Origin: Longispora fulva
Lineage (GTDB): Bacteria; Actinomycetota; Actinomycetes; Mycobacteriales; Micromonosporaceae
Direction of reading: 5' to 3'
Length of the DNA: 64,000 nucleotides
Assembly: GCF_015751905.1 (NCBI RefSeq)
Contig: NZ_JADOUF010000001.1
Coordinates: forward strand, 372,001 to 436,000
Numbering within the stretch: position 1 is the first letter of the stretch; each line of letters begins with the position of its first letter. Below, piece after piece: positions 36,101 through 44,596 of this stretch. The position numbers and the translations under genes were made by a program. The notes beneath the pieces are model-generated. The model saw nothing but the letters and a program-made list of their open reading frames with translations. It was not told where the DNA came from and made no database searches.

Positions 36101-37711
36101 TCAGGCACGGCCGAAGAGCCAGTAGCCGGGGGCCTCAGGATTCTTGCCGAGACAGAAGTCGCGGATGCTGGCGACGATCTCCGTCACGTCGAGGCTGCCG
36201 TCGCGGTTGGTGTCGAGTTCGGCGAGAATCTCGCCCGATTCGTTCTCCCCGACGCCGCACCCGGCGAGCAGGGCGCGGAACTTCTCCCGGGTGAGCACCT
36301 GGCCGTCGGGTTCGACGAGTGCGATGACCGCTCTGGCGAGGGACTCCACTGTGGTGTCGAATTCCGGCGAGGTGGCGACGTCGGATGAGGCAAGGAACTC
36401 TTCGAGACTGATGGTGCCATCGCCGTCGATGTCGAGCTGTTCTCGCAGCACGCGCCAGAGTGCGCGGTATCCCGCACGGATCTGCCTGGCCAGCGGCGCA
36501 CCAGGGGCCTGGCCGAAGCGTTGTACCAGCCGCAGCGCCAGTGCCTCGAAGTCGCCGGCACTGAGGTGGCCGTCGCCCGTGGCGTCGAGGACCCGAAACC
36601 GCCTGTCCCTGCCGGAGTCCCTCCCCACTGCCGGTCGGAGATCACCGGATGCGGTGTCGACCAGCGCACGGGCCCAGGCGGAGGCGTCCAGCCCTGCGGG
36701 TTTCAACAGTTCGAGGTGGTCGGCGCCGTCATAGCCGTGGAAGGTGACGTCGTTGCCGGCGGTCTTCATCTCCCCTGCGAACGCCGCGGCCTGCGCCGCG
36801 GGCAGAATGGGGTCGAGCTCTCCGGCACCGATGAACAGCGGACGATCACATCGGGTGACCGGCAGGTCGGCGTACGCGAGGAGGAGCTGCACCTCGCGGC
36901 GCTCGGTGAGGCCGGTGAAGCCGGCGTCGTCGTTGCTCGTGGTCGCCGCCGCCTCCTCGACGGCACCCATCGACTGCGTTGCCGCCAGGTTCAACAGACG
37001 CATGCCCTTGTCCGTGAGGAACCGTTCGGCCGCGAACTCGGGGTGCGTCACCTGTAGTCCGGCCAGGACCACGGGAACGAGAGCATCGACGAGCTCGTCG
37101 CCCTTGGTGGTCCTGAGCGCGATGAAGTCGATGAACCGCACCGGCGGGGCCAGGGAGACGGTGCCGCGCAGGTCCAACTCGGGGGCGTAGGAGGTGCACA
37201 TGATGGCCGTGTAGAGCGCACCGTGGCCGCCCTGGGAGAACCCCCCGATCACGGTGCGGGTGTCCACCGAGACATCGAGCTGGTGGACCGCGCGAACGAT
37301 GTCGACGATGTCGTCGGCGATCGCCTCACCGTTGAGGTACGGGTGCGGCTCCGGAGTCCCCAGACCCTCGTAGTCGCTGGCGGCCACGACGAACCCTTGC
37401 CGCAGCCAATCGGAGAGGTGTTCACGCTCCGCGGGAAGCAGGCCCACCCGGGATGGTGCGTTGTTGCTGTTGAGCCCGACCGTACAGTGCGCCCACCCCA
37501 ACACCGGCCGGGTCGCCCCCGCCGACCCGGCCTCGGGCACGAAGACCGAACCGGCGACGGAACGCGACCTCCCGAGGTAGTCCACGCCCTGGTACTCGAT
37601 GCGGAAAGCGTCCGCCGCGCCCACCGGCCACAACTCCCGGGGCAGCTTCTCGGCATGGAGAAGCGTTCCAGGCTTGCACTCGGAACCAGACAGCCGCACC
37701 TCGGACCGCAT
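36101..37711 (-). CDS. Alpha/beta hydrolase (LIP-like) fused to a four-EF-hand calcium-binding domain
   Basis: A 536-residue two-part protein. Residues ~1-355 are a LIP-like hydrolase paralogous to the downstream gene, with nucleophile Ser159 in IGGFSQGGHGAL, Asp ~300 in GAGELDPILP and His ~332 in DGADHLELL. Residues ~365-520 hold EF-hands: loops at 376-387 (DATGDGHLSAGD), 427-438 (DIDGDGTISLEE) and 500-511 (DTNRDGSLDVTE), plus a degenerate third near 466-476. The EF part resembles actinobacterial CalD-like proteins. ATG 37711 is chosen for its GGAGGG site; a longer upstream frame lacks one. No signal peptide is seen. Calcium control of the esterase is an inference. Confidence 0.82.
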   Translation of the reverse strand: MRSEVRLSGSECKPGTLLHAEKLPRELWPVGAADAFRIEYQGVDYLGRSRSVAGSVFVPEAGSAGATRPVLGWAHCTVGLNSNNAPSRVGLLPAEREHLSDWLRQGFVVAASDYEGLGTPEPHPYLNGEAIADDIVDIVRAVHQLDVSVDTRTVIGGFSQGGHGALYTAIMCTSYAPELDLRGTVSLAPPVRFIDFIALRTTKGDELVDALVPVVLAGLQVTHPEFAAERFLTDKGMRLLNLAATQSMGAVEEAAATTSNDDAGFTGLTERREVQLLLAYADLPVTRCDRPLFIGAGELDPILPAAQAAAFAGEMKTAGNDVTFHGYDGADHLELLKPAGLDASAWARALVDTASGDLRPAVGRDSGRDRRFRVLDATGDGHLSAGDFEALALRLVQRFGQAPGAPLARQIRAGYRALWRVLREQLDIDGDGTISLEEFLASSDVATSPEFDTTVESLARAVIALVEPDGQVLTREKFRALLAGCGVGENESGEILAELDTNRDGSLDVTEIVASIRDFCLGKNPEAPGYWLFGRA

Positions 37712-37849
37712 AGTCGCCAACCCTCCACACGCTGCTCCGCAGGGTGGCTCCCTCTTCGGCCAGCCCAGCAATTTGGACAAACTATACCGTAACGTCGTCT
37801 GGCGCGCCTGTCCGCCCTGCCCGTCATGTACCACTAAACTCTTTTCCTG

Positions 37850-38842
37850 ATGATTGACTACGATCCGAAAAACTGGGCATCGGTCGTGGTGCGGTTCCAC
37901 GGAACGATCGCACCGCGGCTGGTTGTACGAGTGGGCATCGCAGCCGGCCTTGGCCTCGTGGCGGCGCTGCTCAACACGCGAGGGTTCAAGATGTCGGCCA
38001 CCGCGCACACGCTCATCGGTGTCGCTCTGGGGTTGCTGCTGGTGTTCCGCACCAACGCCTCGTATGAGCGGTACTGGGAGGGGCGGAAGCTGCTCGGTGT
38101 GATGATCACCCGCTCACGGGACCTCGCACGGCAGGTGACCTCTTTCCCCCACAGTGATCTGCCATGTGTGCAGCCCGCGGTGGCTGATGTCTGCCGGTAC
38201 CTGAGCGCGTTCTTCAAGCTCGGCATGCAGAGCTTGCGAGGCGAGCGGGACCTGGCCGCACTCGGCGACCTTCTGACCGCCGAGGAACGGAGTGTCCTCC
38301 AGCCTCACGCGGCCCGCGCGCCGATGATGACCTCCCTGATGTCGGCCCGCATCGCGGAGTTGGCGCGTGCCGGTGCGCTCGAACCCCATCACGTCATGGT
38401 GATGGACGCGAACATCACCGCGCTTCAGGACGCTTTTGGCGGATGTGAACGCATCGTGCGAACCCCCGTGCCGTTCGCCTACGCGCAGCACATCAAACTG
38501 GCGCTGCTGCTGTTCACGGCCACGGTGCCGTTCGCGATCGCCGACACGACCCGTTGGTTGACGCCGATAGCAAGCGCCTTCATCGCATACGCCCTCATCG
38601 GCATCGATGAGATCGGGGTCGAGATCGAAGAGCCGTTCGGGCATGATCCCAATGACCTGCCCATCGACAAGATCGCCCAGGCGATCGCGGACGGCGTGGA
38701 AGACATCTCCAGCGCCTCGGTCATGGCCCGGCGACTCACGGCCGGAGGCGACTCGTCCGTCGAGGTGCCGACTGTCATGCCCAAGGCGAAGAACGTTTCA
38801 CACCCTGAAGGTGCCATGGCTCAGGAGGGGGCGCGTGCCTGA
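37850..38842 (+). CDS. Bestrophin-like chloride channel family protein
   Basis: Bestrophin/UPF0187 membrane protein of 330 residues. Seen: MIDYDPKNWASVVVRFHGTI at the start, LIGVALGLLLVFRTNASYER, YWEGRKLLGVMITRSRDLAR, and LLLFTATVPFAIADTTRWLT followed by IGIDEIGVEIEEPFGHDPND. These are family landmarks, including the acidic C-terminal region after the last helices. No ribosome site precedes ATG 37850; a TAAACT ten bases upstream hints at a leaderless mRNA. It is divergent from the EF-hand hydrolase. It probably conducts anions; bacterial members vary in selectivity. Confidence 0.88.
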   Translation: MIDYDPKNWASVVVRFHGTIAPRLVVRVGIAAGLGLVAALLNTRGFKMSATAHTLIGVALGLLLVFRTNASYERYWEGRKLLGVMITRSRDLARQVTSFPHSDLPCVQPAVADVCRYLSAFFKLGMQSLRGERDLAALGDLLTAEERSVLQPHAARAPMMTSLMSARIAELARAGALEPHHVMVMDANITALQDAFGGCERIVRTPVPFAYAQHIKLALLLFTATVPFAIADTTRWLTPIASAFIAYALIGIDEIGVEIEEPFGHDPNDLPIDKIAQAIADGVEDISSASVMARRLTAGGDSSVEVPTVMPKAKNVSHPEGAMAQEGARA

Positions 38843-38898
38843 CCCCCTGTTTCGGGTACTCCTATGCCGGCGGACGAAAGCGCTCGACGGAACGATGC

Positions 38899-39034
38899 CT
38901 AGCCGCCCTCGGACGGTCCAACGCCTCGATGACCCGCGCGCTCGTCATCGAGCACGTCTCCCGCGTCTTCAGCGAACGTGGCCTGGACCAGGCAGGGGAA
39001 CGGACCTTGACAGTGGCTATCCAACGCCCGGTGT
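38899..39034 (+). pseudogene. Remnant of a LuxR-type regulator C-terminus
   Basis: A start-less frame reads AALGRSNASMTRALVIEHVS then RVFSERGL. This resembles the HTH of LuxR/NarL proteins (usually GRSN-AIA-LV-EKHVS-IF-LGL) with about six residues missing between ALVI and EHVS. No start codon or upstream receiver domain exists. It is a decayed fragment. Confidence 0.5.
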
Positions 39035-39247
39035 GATCCTGGCCGTGGACGCACCTGTGGGCTGGCGGTCGATGAAGCCGGCGCGGTAGGCCCACACGAC
39101 GGCCTGGGTGCGGTCGCGTACCTCCAGCTTGGCCGGCAGGTTCCTGATGTGGCTCTTGACGGTTTCCAGGGTGACGTACACCGACCGGGCGGTCTCCGCG
39201 TTGACCCCGGCGATGCCGGGTCGCTGCCTGCGCGGCCGACGTGGCAC
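39017..39247 (-). pseudogene. Remnant of a second LuxR/NarL response regulator
   Basis: On the minus strand a short frame contains YVTLETVKSHIRNLPAKLEV followed by RDRTQAVVWAYRAGFID, the recognition helix and C-terminus of a NarL-type regulator. About 25 unrelated residues precede it and no receiver domain is present, so the gene is truncated. It lies tail to tail with the fragment on the opposite strand. Confidence 0.65.
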
Positions 39248-39250
39248 CGC

Positions 39251-40286
39251 CGGATTCCGGCTGTTGCCGTGCGCGGAGATGTGGAGCCGGCTATGTCGGC
39301 GAGCGGCGGGAAATTGCAGTGTTCACCTGGCGGGACAGTGTCGGCGGTCAATGTCGCGCCTCAAATTCATCATCCACAGTGGTGTCGTGGCGAAAGGGCA
39401 CAGTGGATGTCAGAGTTTCGATGACTGCCCCTACAGGGACTGGCTGGTTCGCGGCCGGACCATATTCGCGACCATTGGGCGGCCGGCTCGACGATGACGG
39501 CGTGCCCGCGGCGGAGCGGCCGCTTGCGGGCCTGGGTGAAGTTGTTTGCAGCAACCAAGCGCCGGCGGGCTCGGGCGTCCTCCGGGACGGTCAGGCCCCG
39601 TGTGGTCGAGCGCGATCCGGCGGCCATGGGCGATGCCCGCTATTCAATTTTCCCACTGAGAGTGGCTCGCGCGAGTTATCTTGCCCTTTCCTTTCCGGTG
39701 CCGCCGGCGACTTTATCGGTGCGGACTTCCAGCGCACACCTACGTTATTGTCACCCTGCCCGGAGATTGTGAATTCGGAATGGGCTCGCCATTGTCGCGA
39801 CCGCTTGTAGGGCGGGCATTGGATTTCGGCTTCGGTTGATCATTCCTCGCGGGACGAGTGGTGCTCGCGTCATCGACTCGGGCGTCCGGGGCATCCCGGA
39901 GAGTGGGATCACGGCCAGGTATTTTTCCCTATTTGGTCGGGTGTTTGGGGATAAATGGGACGCCTCGGCAAGCTTGGTCCTTCCGTGAATGCCCCTGAAC
40001 CCTTCGAGGTTGGTCGATATGTTGGGCGGTGGCTGCCTGCAATTGCATCCCACCTGCTTTGCCGCTTTTATTTTGGACATACCGTCCATTGTCATTGAGA
40101 GATGTTGATCATTACGAGATACTCAAGATCCAATGTTGCGGTCTTGATTTCTCGCACGCTACGCTGTCGCCCGTCAATATCGCCATGGCGGCAAACGTTT
40201 CGTGGCGCCCCCGCAGTGCACATGCCGAGCTCCCCTCGAATGGGGCGAAGCCGGCTGTCGGGGATGCCTATCGAGGAGAGCATTCA
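39251..40286. other. Gene-poor, lower-GC stretch upstream of the biosynthetic operon
   Basis: About 1 kb in which no frame has convincing codon usage or a recognisable family. From roughly 39640 the base composition is clearly less GC-rich than the surroundings. Two small perfect inverted repeats lie at 39653-39665 (CCACTGAGAGTGG) and 39666-39675 (CTCGCGCGAG). The last 150 bases hold a likely promoter for the operon. It looks like an insertion boundary or decayed DNA. Confidence 0.5.
40136..40165 (+). promoter_or_regulatory. Predicted promoter of the hydrazine-type biosynthetic operon
   Basis: TTGCGG (40136-40141) and TACGCT (40160-40165) are spaced by 18 bases. This gives a leader of about 115 bases before GTG 40287. 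The match is moderate. Confidence 0.35.
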
Positions 40287-41564
40287 GTGAGCCCACATAC
40301 ACACGGAGCTAGTGAGCGCCCACTCCTGGTCGTCGTCAGCAGCCTGGGTCAGAGCACCCGCGAGCCCTTCCTGGCCTCCCTGGCCGGGCACTACCGGGTC
40401 TGGCTCTTCATCGGCGGCCCCGGCCGCGCCGACGAGCCCAGCTGGGAGGTGCCGTACCTGACCGGGCACACCGTGGTCGACACCCTCGACGCCGACGCGA
40501 TGCTCGCGGCGGCGCAGAAGCTGGCCGCCGAGGAGACCATCACCGGGATCCTCACCTACGACGAGGCACGCGTCGTGCCCACCGCCGTCGTCGCCACCGC
40601 GCTGGGCCTGCCGACGAGCGAGCCCGAGGCGTTCGCCCGCTGTCGCGACAAGACGGCGTCCCGCGAGGCACTGGCGGCCTGCGGGGTGCCGCAGGCGACC
40701 TCCGTCTCCGTGCGCTCCCTCGACCACGCCCGCGAAGTGGCCGCCGAGCTGGGGTATCCGGTGGTCGTGAAGCCCCGCCACCTCGCCACGAGCATCGCGG
40801 TGATCCGGGCGGACTCGCCCGCGGACCTCGAGGTCGCCTACGACGCGGCCCGGTCGGCGACCCTGCCGGAGACCCCCGCGTACTACGAGTTCGGGGTCCT
40901 GGTCGAGGAGTTCCTCGACGGGTACGAGATCAGCGTCGACTCCGCCTGCTTCGACGGGCGCGTGGTTCCGCTGGCGGTGGCGCGCAAGGCGACCGGCTAC
41001 GCACCGTCCTTCGAGGAGACCGGGCACGTCGTCGACGGCCGGGTCGACTGGGCCGCTGACGACGAGCTGATGGACGTCCTGGTCCGGGCGCACGCCGCCG
41101 TCGGCCTGCACACGGGCACGTCGCACGTGGAGCTGAAGTACACCTCGAGCGGGTTGAAGGTTGTGGAGATCAACGCCCGACTGGGCGGTGACCTCGTGCC
41201 CTACCTGGGACAGCTGGCCACCGGGGTGGACCTGAGCCTGGCCGCGGCCGCGATCGCCACCGGAGCGCCGGTGGACCTCGAGCGCACCGAGAGCCGGGTC
41301 GCGGCGATCCGGTTCTACTACCCCGCGACCGAGGTGACCGTCCGCTCGGTCGACTTCGACCGGTCGCTGTTGCCGGCGGGCACCGAACGGGCCGTCCCGC
41401 TCGCCCAGCCCGGCCAGGAGATGCTGCTCCCGCCGCGTGGCTTCGGCTGGATGTCCCGGCTGGCGCACGTCGTCGTCGTGGCCCCCGACACCGAGACCGC
41501 GGCGGCGGCCCTGGACGCCGCCGCCGGCGCACTGCTGGTCGTCACCGAGGAGAGCACGCTATGA
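40287..41564 (+). CDS. ATP-grasp carboxylate-amine ligase (first of two)
   Basis: A 425-residue ATP-grasp enzyme that probably forms an amide or peptide bond through an acyl-phosphate. Seen: LGYPVVVKPRHLATSIAVIR (ATP-binding Lys), VLVEEFLDGYEISVDS, TGTSHVELKYTSSGLKVVEI and NARLGGDLVPYLGQLATGVD with the metal-binding Glu/Asn. A C-terminal ~100-residue extension follows. The frame is open well upstream, but GTG 40287 follows GAGGAGAG. It is the first gene of the operon, and its stop overlaps the MFS start. Substrates are unknown; an amino acid or hydrazino acid is suggested by context. Confidence 0.87.
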   Translation: MSPHTHGASERPLLVVVSSLGQSTREPFLASLAGHYRVWLFIGGPGRADEPSWEVPYLTGHTVVDTLDADAMLAAAQKLAAEETITGILTYDEARVVPTAVVATALGLPTSEPEAFARCRDKTASREALAACGVPQATSVSVRSLDHAREVAAELGYPVVVKPRHLATSIAVIRADSPADLEVAYDAARSATLPETPAYYEFGVLVEEFLDGYEISVDSACFDGRVVPLAVARKATGYAPSFEETGHVVDGRVDWAADDELMDVLVRAHAAVGLHTGTSHVELKYTSSGLKVVEINARLGGDLVPYLGQLATGVDLSLAAAAIATGAPVDLERTESRVAAIRFYYPATEVTVRSVDFDRSLLPAGTERAVPLAQPGQEMLLPPRGFGWMSRLAHVVVVAPDTETAAAALDAAAGALLVVTEESTL

Positions 41565-42823
41565 GTGGTTCCACCGTCGAGCAGGCCGGCCCCTGGGTGA
41601 CGTTCCGCGAGTTGAGCGGCACGGTGCGCCTGGCGATGCTGGGTGTGTTCGTCAACCAGTTCGGCTTCTTCCTGCAGGCGTTCCTGGTGCTGTACCTGAC
41701 CCATCGTGGCTTCTCCGAGCAGAAGGCCCTGTATGCGATGGCGGCCTACGGCCTCGGCGCGGTCATCGGGCTGCTGTTCGGCGGTCAGCTCACCGACCGG
41801 GTGAGCCCACGCACGACGATCATCCTGTCGATGGCGGCCACGACGGTGCTGCCGCTGACGATCACGTTCATGTCGAGTTACCCGGCGATCGTCGCGGTGG
41901 TCGTGCCCGCCGGGATCATGGCCCAGCTGTACCGGCCGGCCTCCAGCGCCATTCTCGCGGCACTGGTTCCACCGGCGCGGCACGTGATGGCGTTCTCGAT
42001 GAACCGGATCGCGATGAACCTGGGCGTGGTGTTCGGGCCGCTGGCCGCAGGCCTGCTGATCGCCGCGAACCTGTGGGACCAGCTGTTCTGGGTCACCTCC
42101 GTCACCTCGGCGATCTATGCGCTGATCGCCGTGTTCTTCCTGCCCAAGGGCCGCATCGGCGAGGAGTCCGCAGCGTCGGGCGGCGAGGCGGCCACGGAGC
42201 GCCGCAGCATCCTGCGGGACGGCCGGTACATGGTGTTCCTGTTCGCGGTGCTGGCCAACGCGCTGGTCTACGTCCAGTCATACGCGCTTCTGCCGCTGAC
42301 GCTCAAGGACCGGGGCCACTCCGACCAGTTGTTCAGCCTGATCCTGACCGTCTCGGCGCTGGTCCTGATCTCCTGTGAGCTGCTGATCACGAAGATCACC
42401 CAGACCTGGCAGGCCCGGTTCGCCGCGGCGGCCGGACTCGCACTGCTGGGCATCGGCATGGCCGCCTACGGGCTGCCGGTCGGCGGGCTGGTGGTCGTCT
42501 TCCTCGGCGCGGCGGTCGTCGTGTTCGGGCAGATCATCGGCGGCCCGAGCATCTTCGCCTATCCGGCCAAGGTTGCCCCGCCGGGAACCATCGGCCGGTA
42601 CATGGGCGGCTTCTTCGCCGCCTTCGGCCTCGGCCAGGCTCTCGGCCCGATGCTCGTGGCCCCGGCCCACCAGTGGTTCGGGGAGTCCCTCTGGTTCGCC
42701 ATCGGAGGCCTGTCGTTGATCGCCGGGCTCGCGGCCCTGGTCGGCATGCGCGGCGCGGCCGTCCAGCCCCCGACCCCTGACGCCGCCACGGAGCCGGCGG
42801 ACTCCGCCCCGGCTACGGCCTGA
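41561..42823 (+). CDS. MFS transporter, probable product exporter
   Basis: Major facilitator of 420 residues with about twelve hydrophobic segments. Seen: GVFVNQFGFFLQAFLVLYLT in TM1, the loop 2-3 motif LFGGQLTDRVSPRTTII, and AILAALVPPARHVMAFSMNR. ATG 41561 overlaps the ATP-grasp stop as ATGA, so it is co-translated with the biosynthetic genes. Export of, or self-resistance to, the final product is the natural reading. Confidence 0.88.
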   Translation: MSGSTVEQAGPWVTFRELSGTVRLAMLGVFVNQFGFFLQAFLVLYLTHRGFSEQKALYAMAAYGLGAVIGLLFGGQLTDRVSPRTTIILSMAATTVLPLTITFMSSYPAIVAVVVPAGIMAQLYRPASSAILAALVPPARHVMAFSMNRIAMNLGVVFGPLAAGLLIAANLWDQLFWVTSVTSAIYALIAVFFLPKGRIGEESAASGGEAATERRSILRDGRYMVFLFAVLANALVYVQSYALLPLTLKDRGHSDQLFSLILTVSALVLISCELLITKITQTWQARFAAAAGLALLGIGMAAYGLPVGGLVVVFLGAAVVVFGQIIGGPSIFAYPAKVAPPGTIGRYMGGFFAAFGLGQALGPMLVAPAHQWFGESLWFAIGGLSLIAGLAALVGMRGAAVQPPTPDAATEPADSAPATA

Positions 42824-42875
42824 CCCCCTTCCGACCCCTCGGCGCGGCGGCCACGCCGCGCGGCAAGGACCCCTC

Positions 42876-43232
42876 ATGCGCACATTCACCAGTCACGACG
42901 CCGCTTTGACCAACGAGTACGGCATCCAGGTCGGCCGCTGGTCGCAGTACGAGAACCTGTCCGGGCTGCCCTTCGACGCGATGTGGTGCGTCATCGAGCC
43001 CGGCGGCTCCACCACCGAGCACGGCCACCCCGAGGTGGAGTACATGGTGGTGCTCAGCGGCTCCGGCCGGCTCACCACCCCGAACGCGGTGACGGAGGTC
43101 GAGCCGGGAACGGTGCTCCTCCTCGACAGCGACGAGACGCACGTCATCGACAACCTCTCCGACTCCGAGCGACTCGTCCTGCTCAGCACCTACTGGCTGC
43201 CCGGGGCGAGCCAGGAAGGCCCGTCCGCGTGA
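42876..43232 (+). CDS. Stand-alone cupin, putative N-N bond-forming (hydrazine synthetase) subunit
   Basis: Single-domain cupin of 118 residues with a metal site: HGHPEVEYMVVLSGSGRL gives His49, His51 and Glu55, and DETHVIDNLSD gives His89. In known hydrazine synthetases (Spb40 of s56-p1 and homologues in triacsin and formycin clusters), a zinc cupin domain joined to a MetRS-like domain rearranges an N-hydroxylysine-amino acid ester to make the N-N bond. Here the cupin is separate, and its stop overlaps the MetRS-like start as GTGA. AAGGA precedes the ATG. Function is inferred from this exact gene company. Confidence 0.8.
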   Translation: MRTFTSHDAALTNEYGIQVGRWSQYENLSGLPFDAMWCVIEPGGSTTEHGHPEVEYMVVLSGSGRLTTPNAVTEVEPGTVLLLDSDETHVIDNLSDSERLVLLSTYWLPGASQEGPSA

Positions 43233-44596
43233 GCGCCGAGGCGCGCGGCCTGACGCTGATCACCGCGATCCAGCCGACCCCGAACGGTCCGCTGCACCTC
43301 GGGCACCTGTCCGGCCCGTACGTCGCGGCGGACATCGCGGCGCGGGCGGCCAGGGCGGCCGGCCGGGACGTCATGATCATGGGCGGGCTCGACACCCACC
43401 AGAACTACGTGCTCACCCGGGCCGAGGCCGACGGCCGGACGGGCGCGGAGAGTTGCACCGCGTACTCCGACCTGATCCGCCGGGGCATGGCCGCCGCGCG
43501 GCTGGAGTACGACCTGTTCCTGGACCCGCAGACCGACGGGTCCTACCGGCGGGGCGTCGCGGCACTGTTCACCGAGCTGGTCGATGGCAAGGTCATCCCG
43601 GTCGGCGAGGCCACGCTCGCCACCTGCGCGGACTGCGCGAGGGTCGTGCACCACGCCAGGGTGTCGGGGCGGTGCCCGCACTGCGGTCAGGGCGCCAGCG
43701 GCGGGACCTGCGAGGGCTGCGGGAGCTTCCTGACCGCGCTGGACCTGCTTGACGCGACCTCGACCTGCCACGGGACGGCGCTGGTTCCGGCGGCGTTCCG
43801 GGTGCCGGTGCTCAAGCTCGAGGACCACCGGTCCCAGCTGGCCGAACACTGGGCGAAGTCGGTCATGCCGCCCAGGGTCCGCACGCTGCTCGCCGGCTAC
43901 CTGGCCACCGGTCTGCCCGAGATTCCACTCGCGTACCCCAGCGACTGGGGCATCGCGTGGGACTGCGACGGCGCGGAACTGCGGATCGACGTGTGGGCGG
44001 AGATGGCCCTGGGCTACCTGTACGCGGTGTCCCGGCACCTGGACGCCGACGCCCCCGCCACCCTCGTGGCCTGCGTGGCCGGCTGGGCGGGCGTCGGGGA
44101 GATGTGGAACTTCTTCGGCATCGACAACGCCTTCTACCACCTGGCGCTGATCCCGGCCGTGCTCCAGGCCGCCGGCCTGCGGTCCGGGCCACGGATGGGC
44201 CTGGTGGTCAACGAGTTCTACCTCCTCGACGGGATGAAGTTCTCCACCAGCCGTGGCCACGCGATCTGGTCGCACGAACTGCTCGCCACCGAGGACCCGG
44301 CCGTCGTCCGCGCCTACCTGAGCTGGGACCGGCCCGACACCCACGGCACCGACTTCACCCTGGCCGGGTTCACCGCGTTCAAGGAGTACCTGGGCCGAAT
44401 CCTCGCAGGGGTCGACGCCTCCCCGCTGCCGGCGGCGCTCGCCGACGCGGAGCTGGAGCGGGCCCTGCGGGCGCTGCGGCTGGAGACCTTCGACGTGGCG
44501 GCGGCGGTACGGGGCGCGGTGAACGCGCACGCGGCCCGACCCGAGGGGGCCCGGCGGGTCCTGGACGCGGTGTTCGGGATCGGGCAGCCCGGATGA
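43229..44596 (+). CDS. Methionyl-tRNA synthetase-like ligase, hydrazine synthetase partner
   Basis: Class I aminoacyl-tRNA-synthetase-like protein of 455 residues. Landmarks: a HIGH-type motif HLGH (residues 23-26) in [20 protein letters not shown], a Cys-rich zinc knuckle with Cys at about 133, 136, 149, 152, 161 and 164, and a KMSKS-type motif KFSTSRG (~337). It is shorter than housekeeping MetRS and its anticodon-binding region is reduced or absent, arguing against a translation role. By analogy to characterised hydrazine synthetases it should activate an amino acid (often glycine) and ester-link it to N-hydroxylysine for the cupin. GTG 43229 overlaps the cupin stop. Confidence 0.85.
   Translation: MSAEARGLTLITAIQPTPNGPLHLGHLSGPYVAADIAARAARAAGRDVMIMGGLDTHQNYVLTRAEADGRTGAESCTAYSDLIRRGMAAARLEYDLFLDPQTDGSYRRGVAALFTELVDGKVIPVGEATLATCADCARVVHHARVSGRCPHCGQGASGGTCEGCGSFLTALDLLDATSTCHGTALVPAAFRVPVLKLEDHRSQLAEHWAKSVMPPRVRTLLAGYLATGLPEIPLAYPSDWGIAWDCDGAELRIDVWAEMALGYLYAVSRHLDADAPATLVACVAGWAGVGEMWNFFGIDNAFYHLALIPAVLQAAGLRSGPRMGLVVNEFYLLDGMKFSTSRGHAIWSHELLATEDPAVVRAYLSWDRPDTHGTDFTLAGFTAFKEYLGRILAGVDASPLPAALADAELERALRALRLETFDVAAAVRGAVNAHAARPEGARRVLDAVFGIGQPG

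Noticed and set aside
39370-39627. Minus-strand 85-codon frame in the low-GC border, considered as a transposase fragment
   Set aside because: A few basic stretches only; no DDE or HTH motif and no inverted-repeat ends.
43229-44596. Reading the MetRS-like gene as a second housekeeping or antibiotic-resistant methionyl-tRNA synthetase
   Set aside because: The C-terminal anticodon-binding region appears reduced, and the gene is locked by overlaps between a cupin and an FAD oxidase in a biosynthetic operon.
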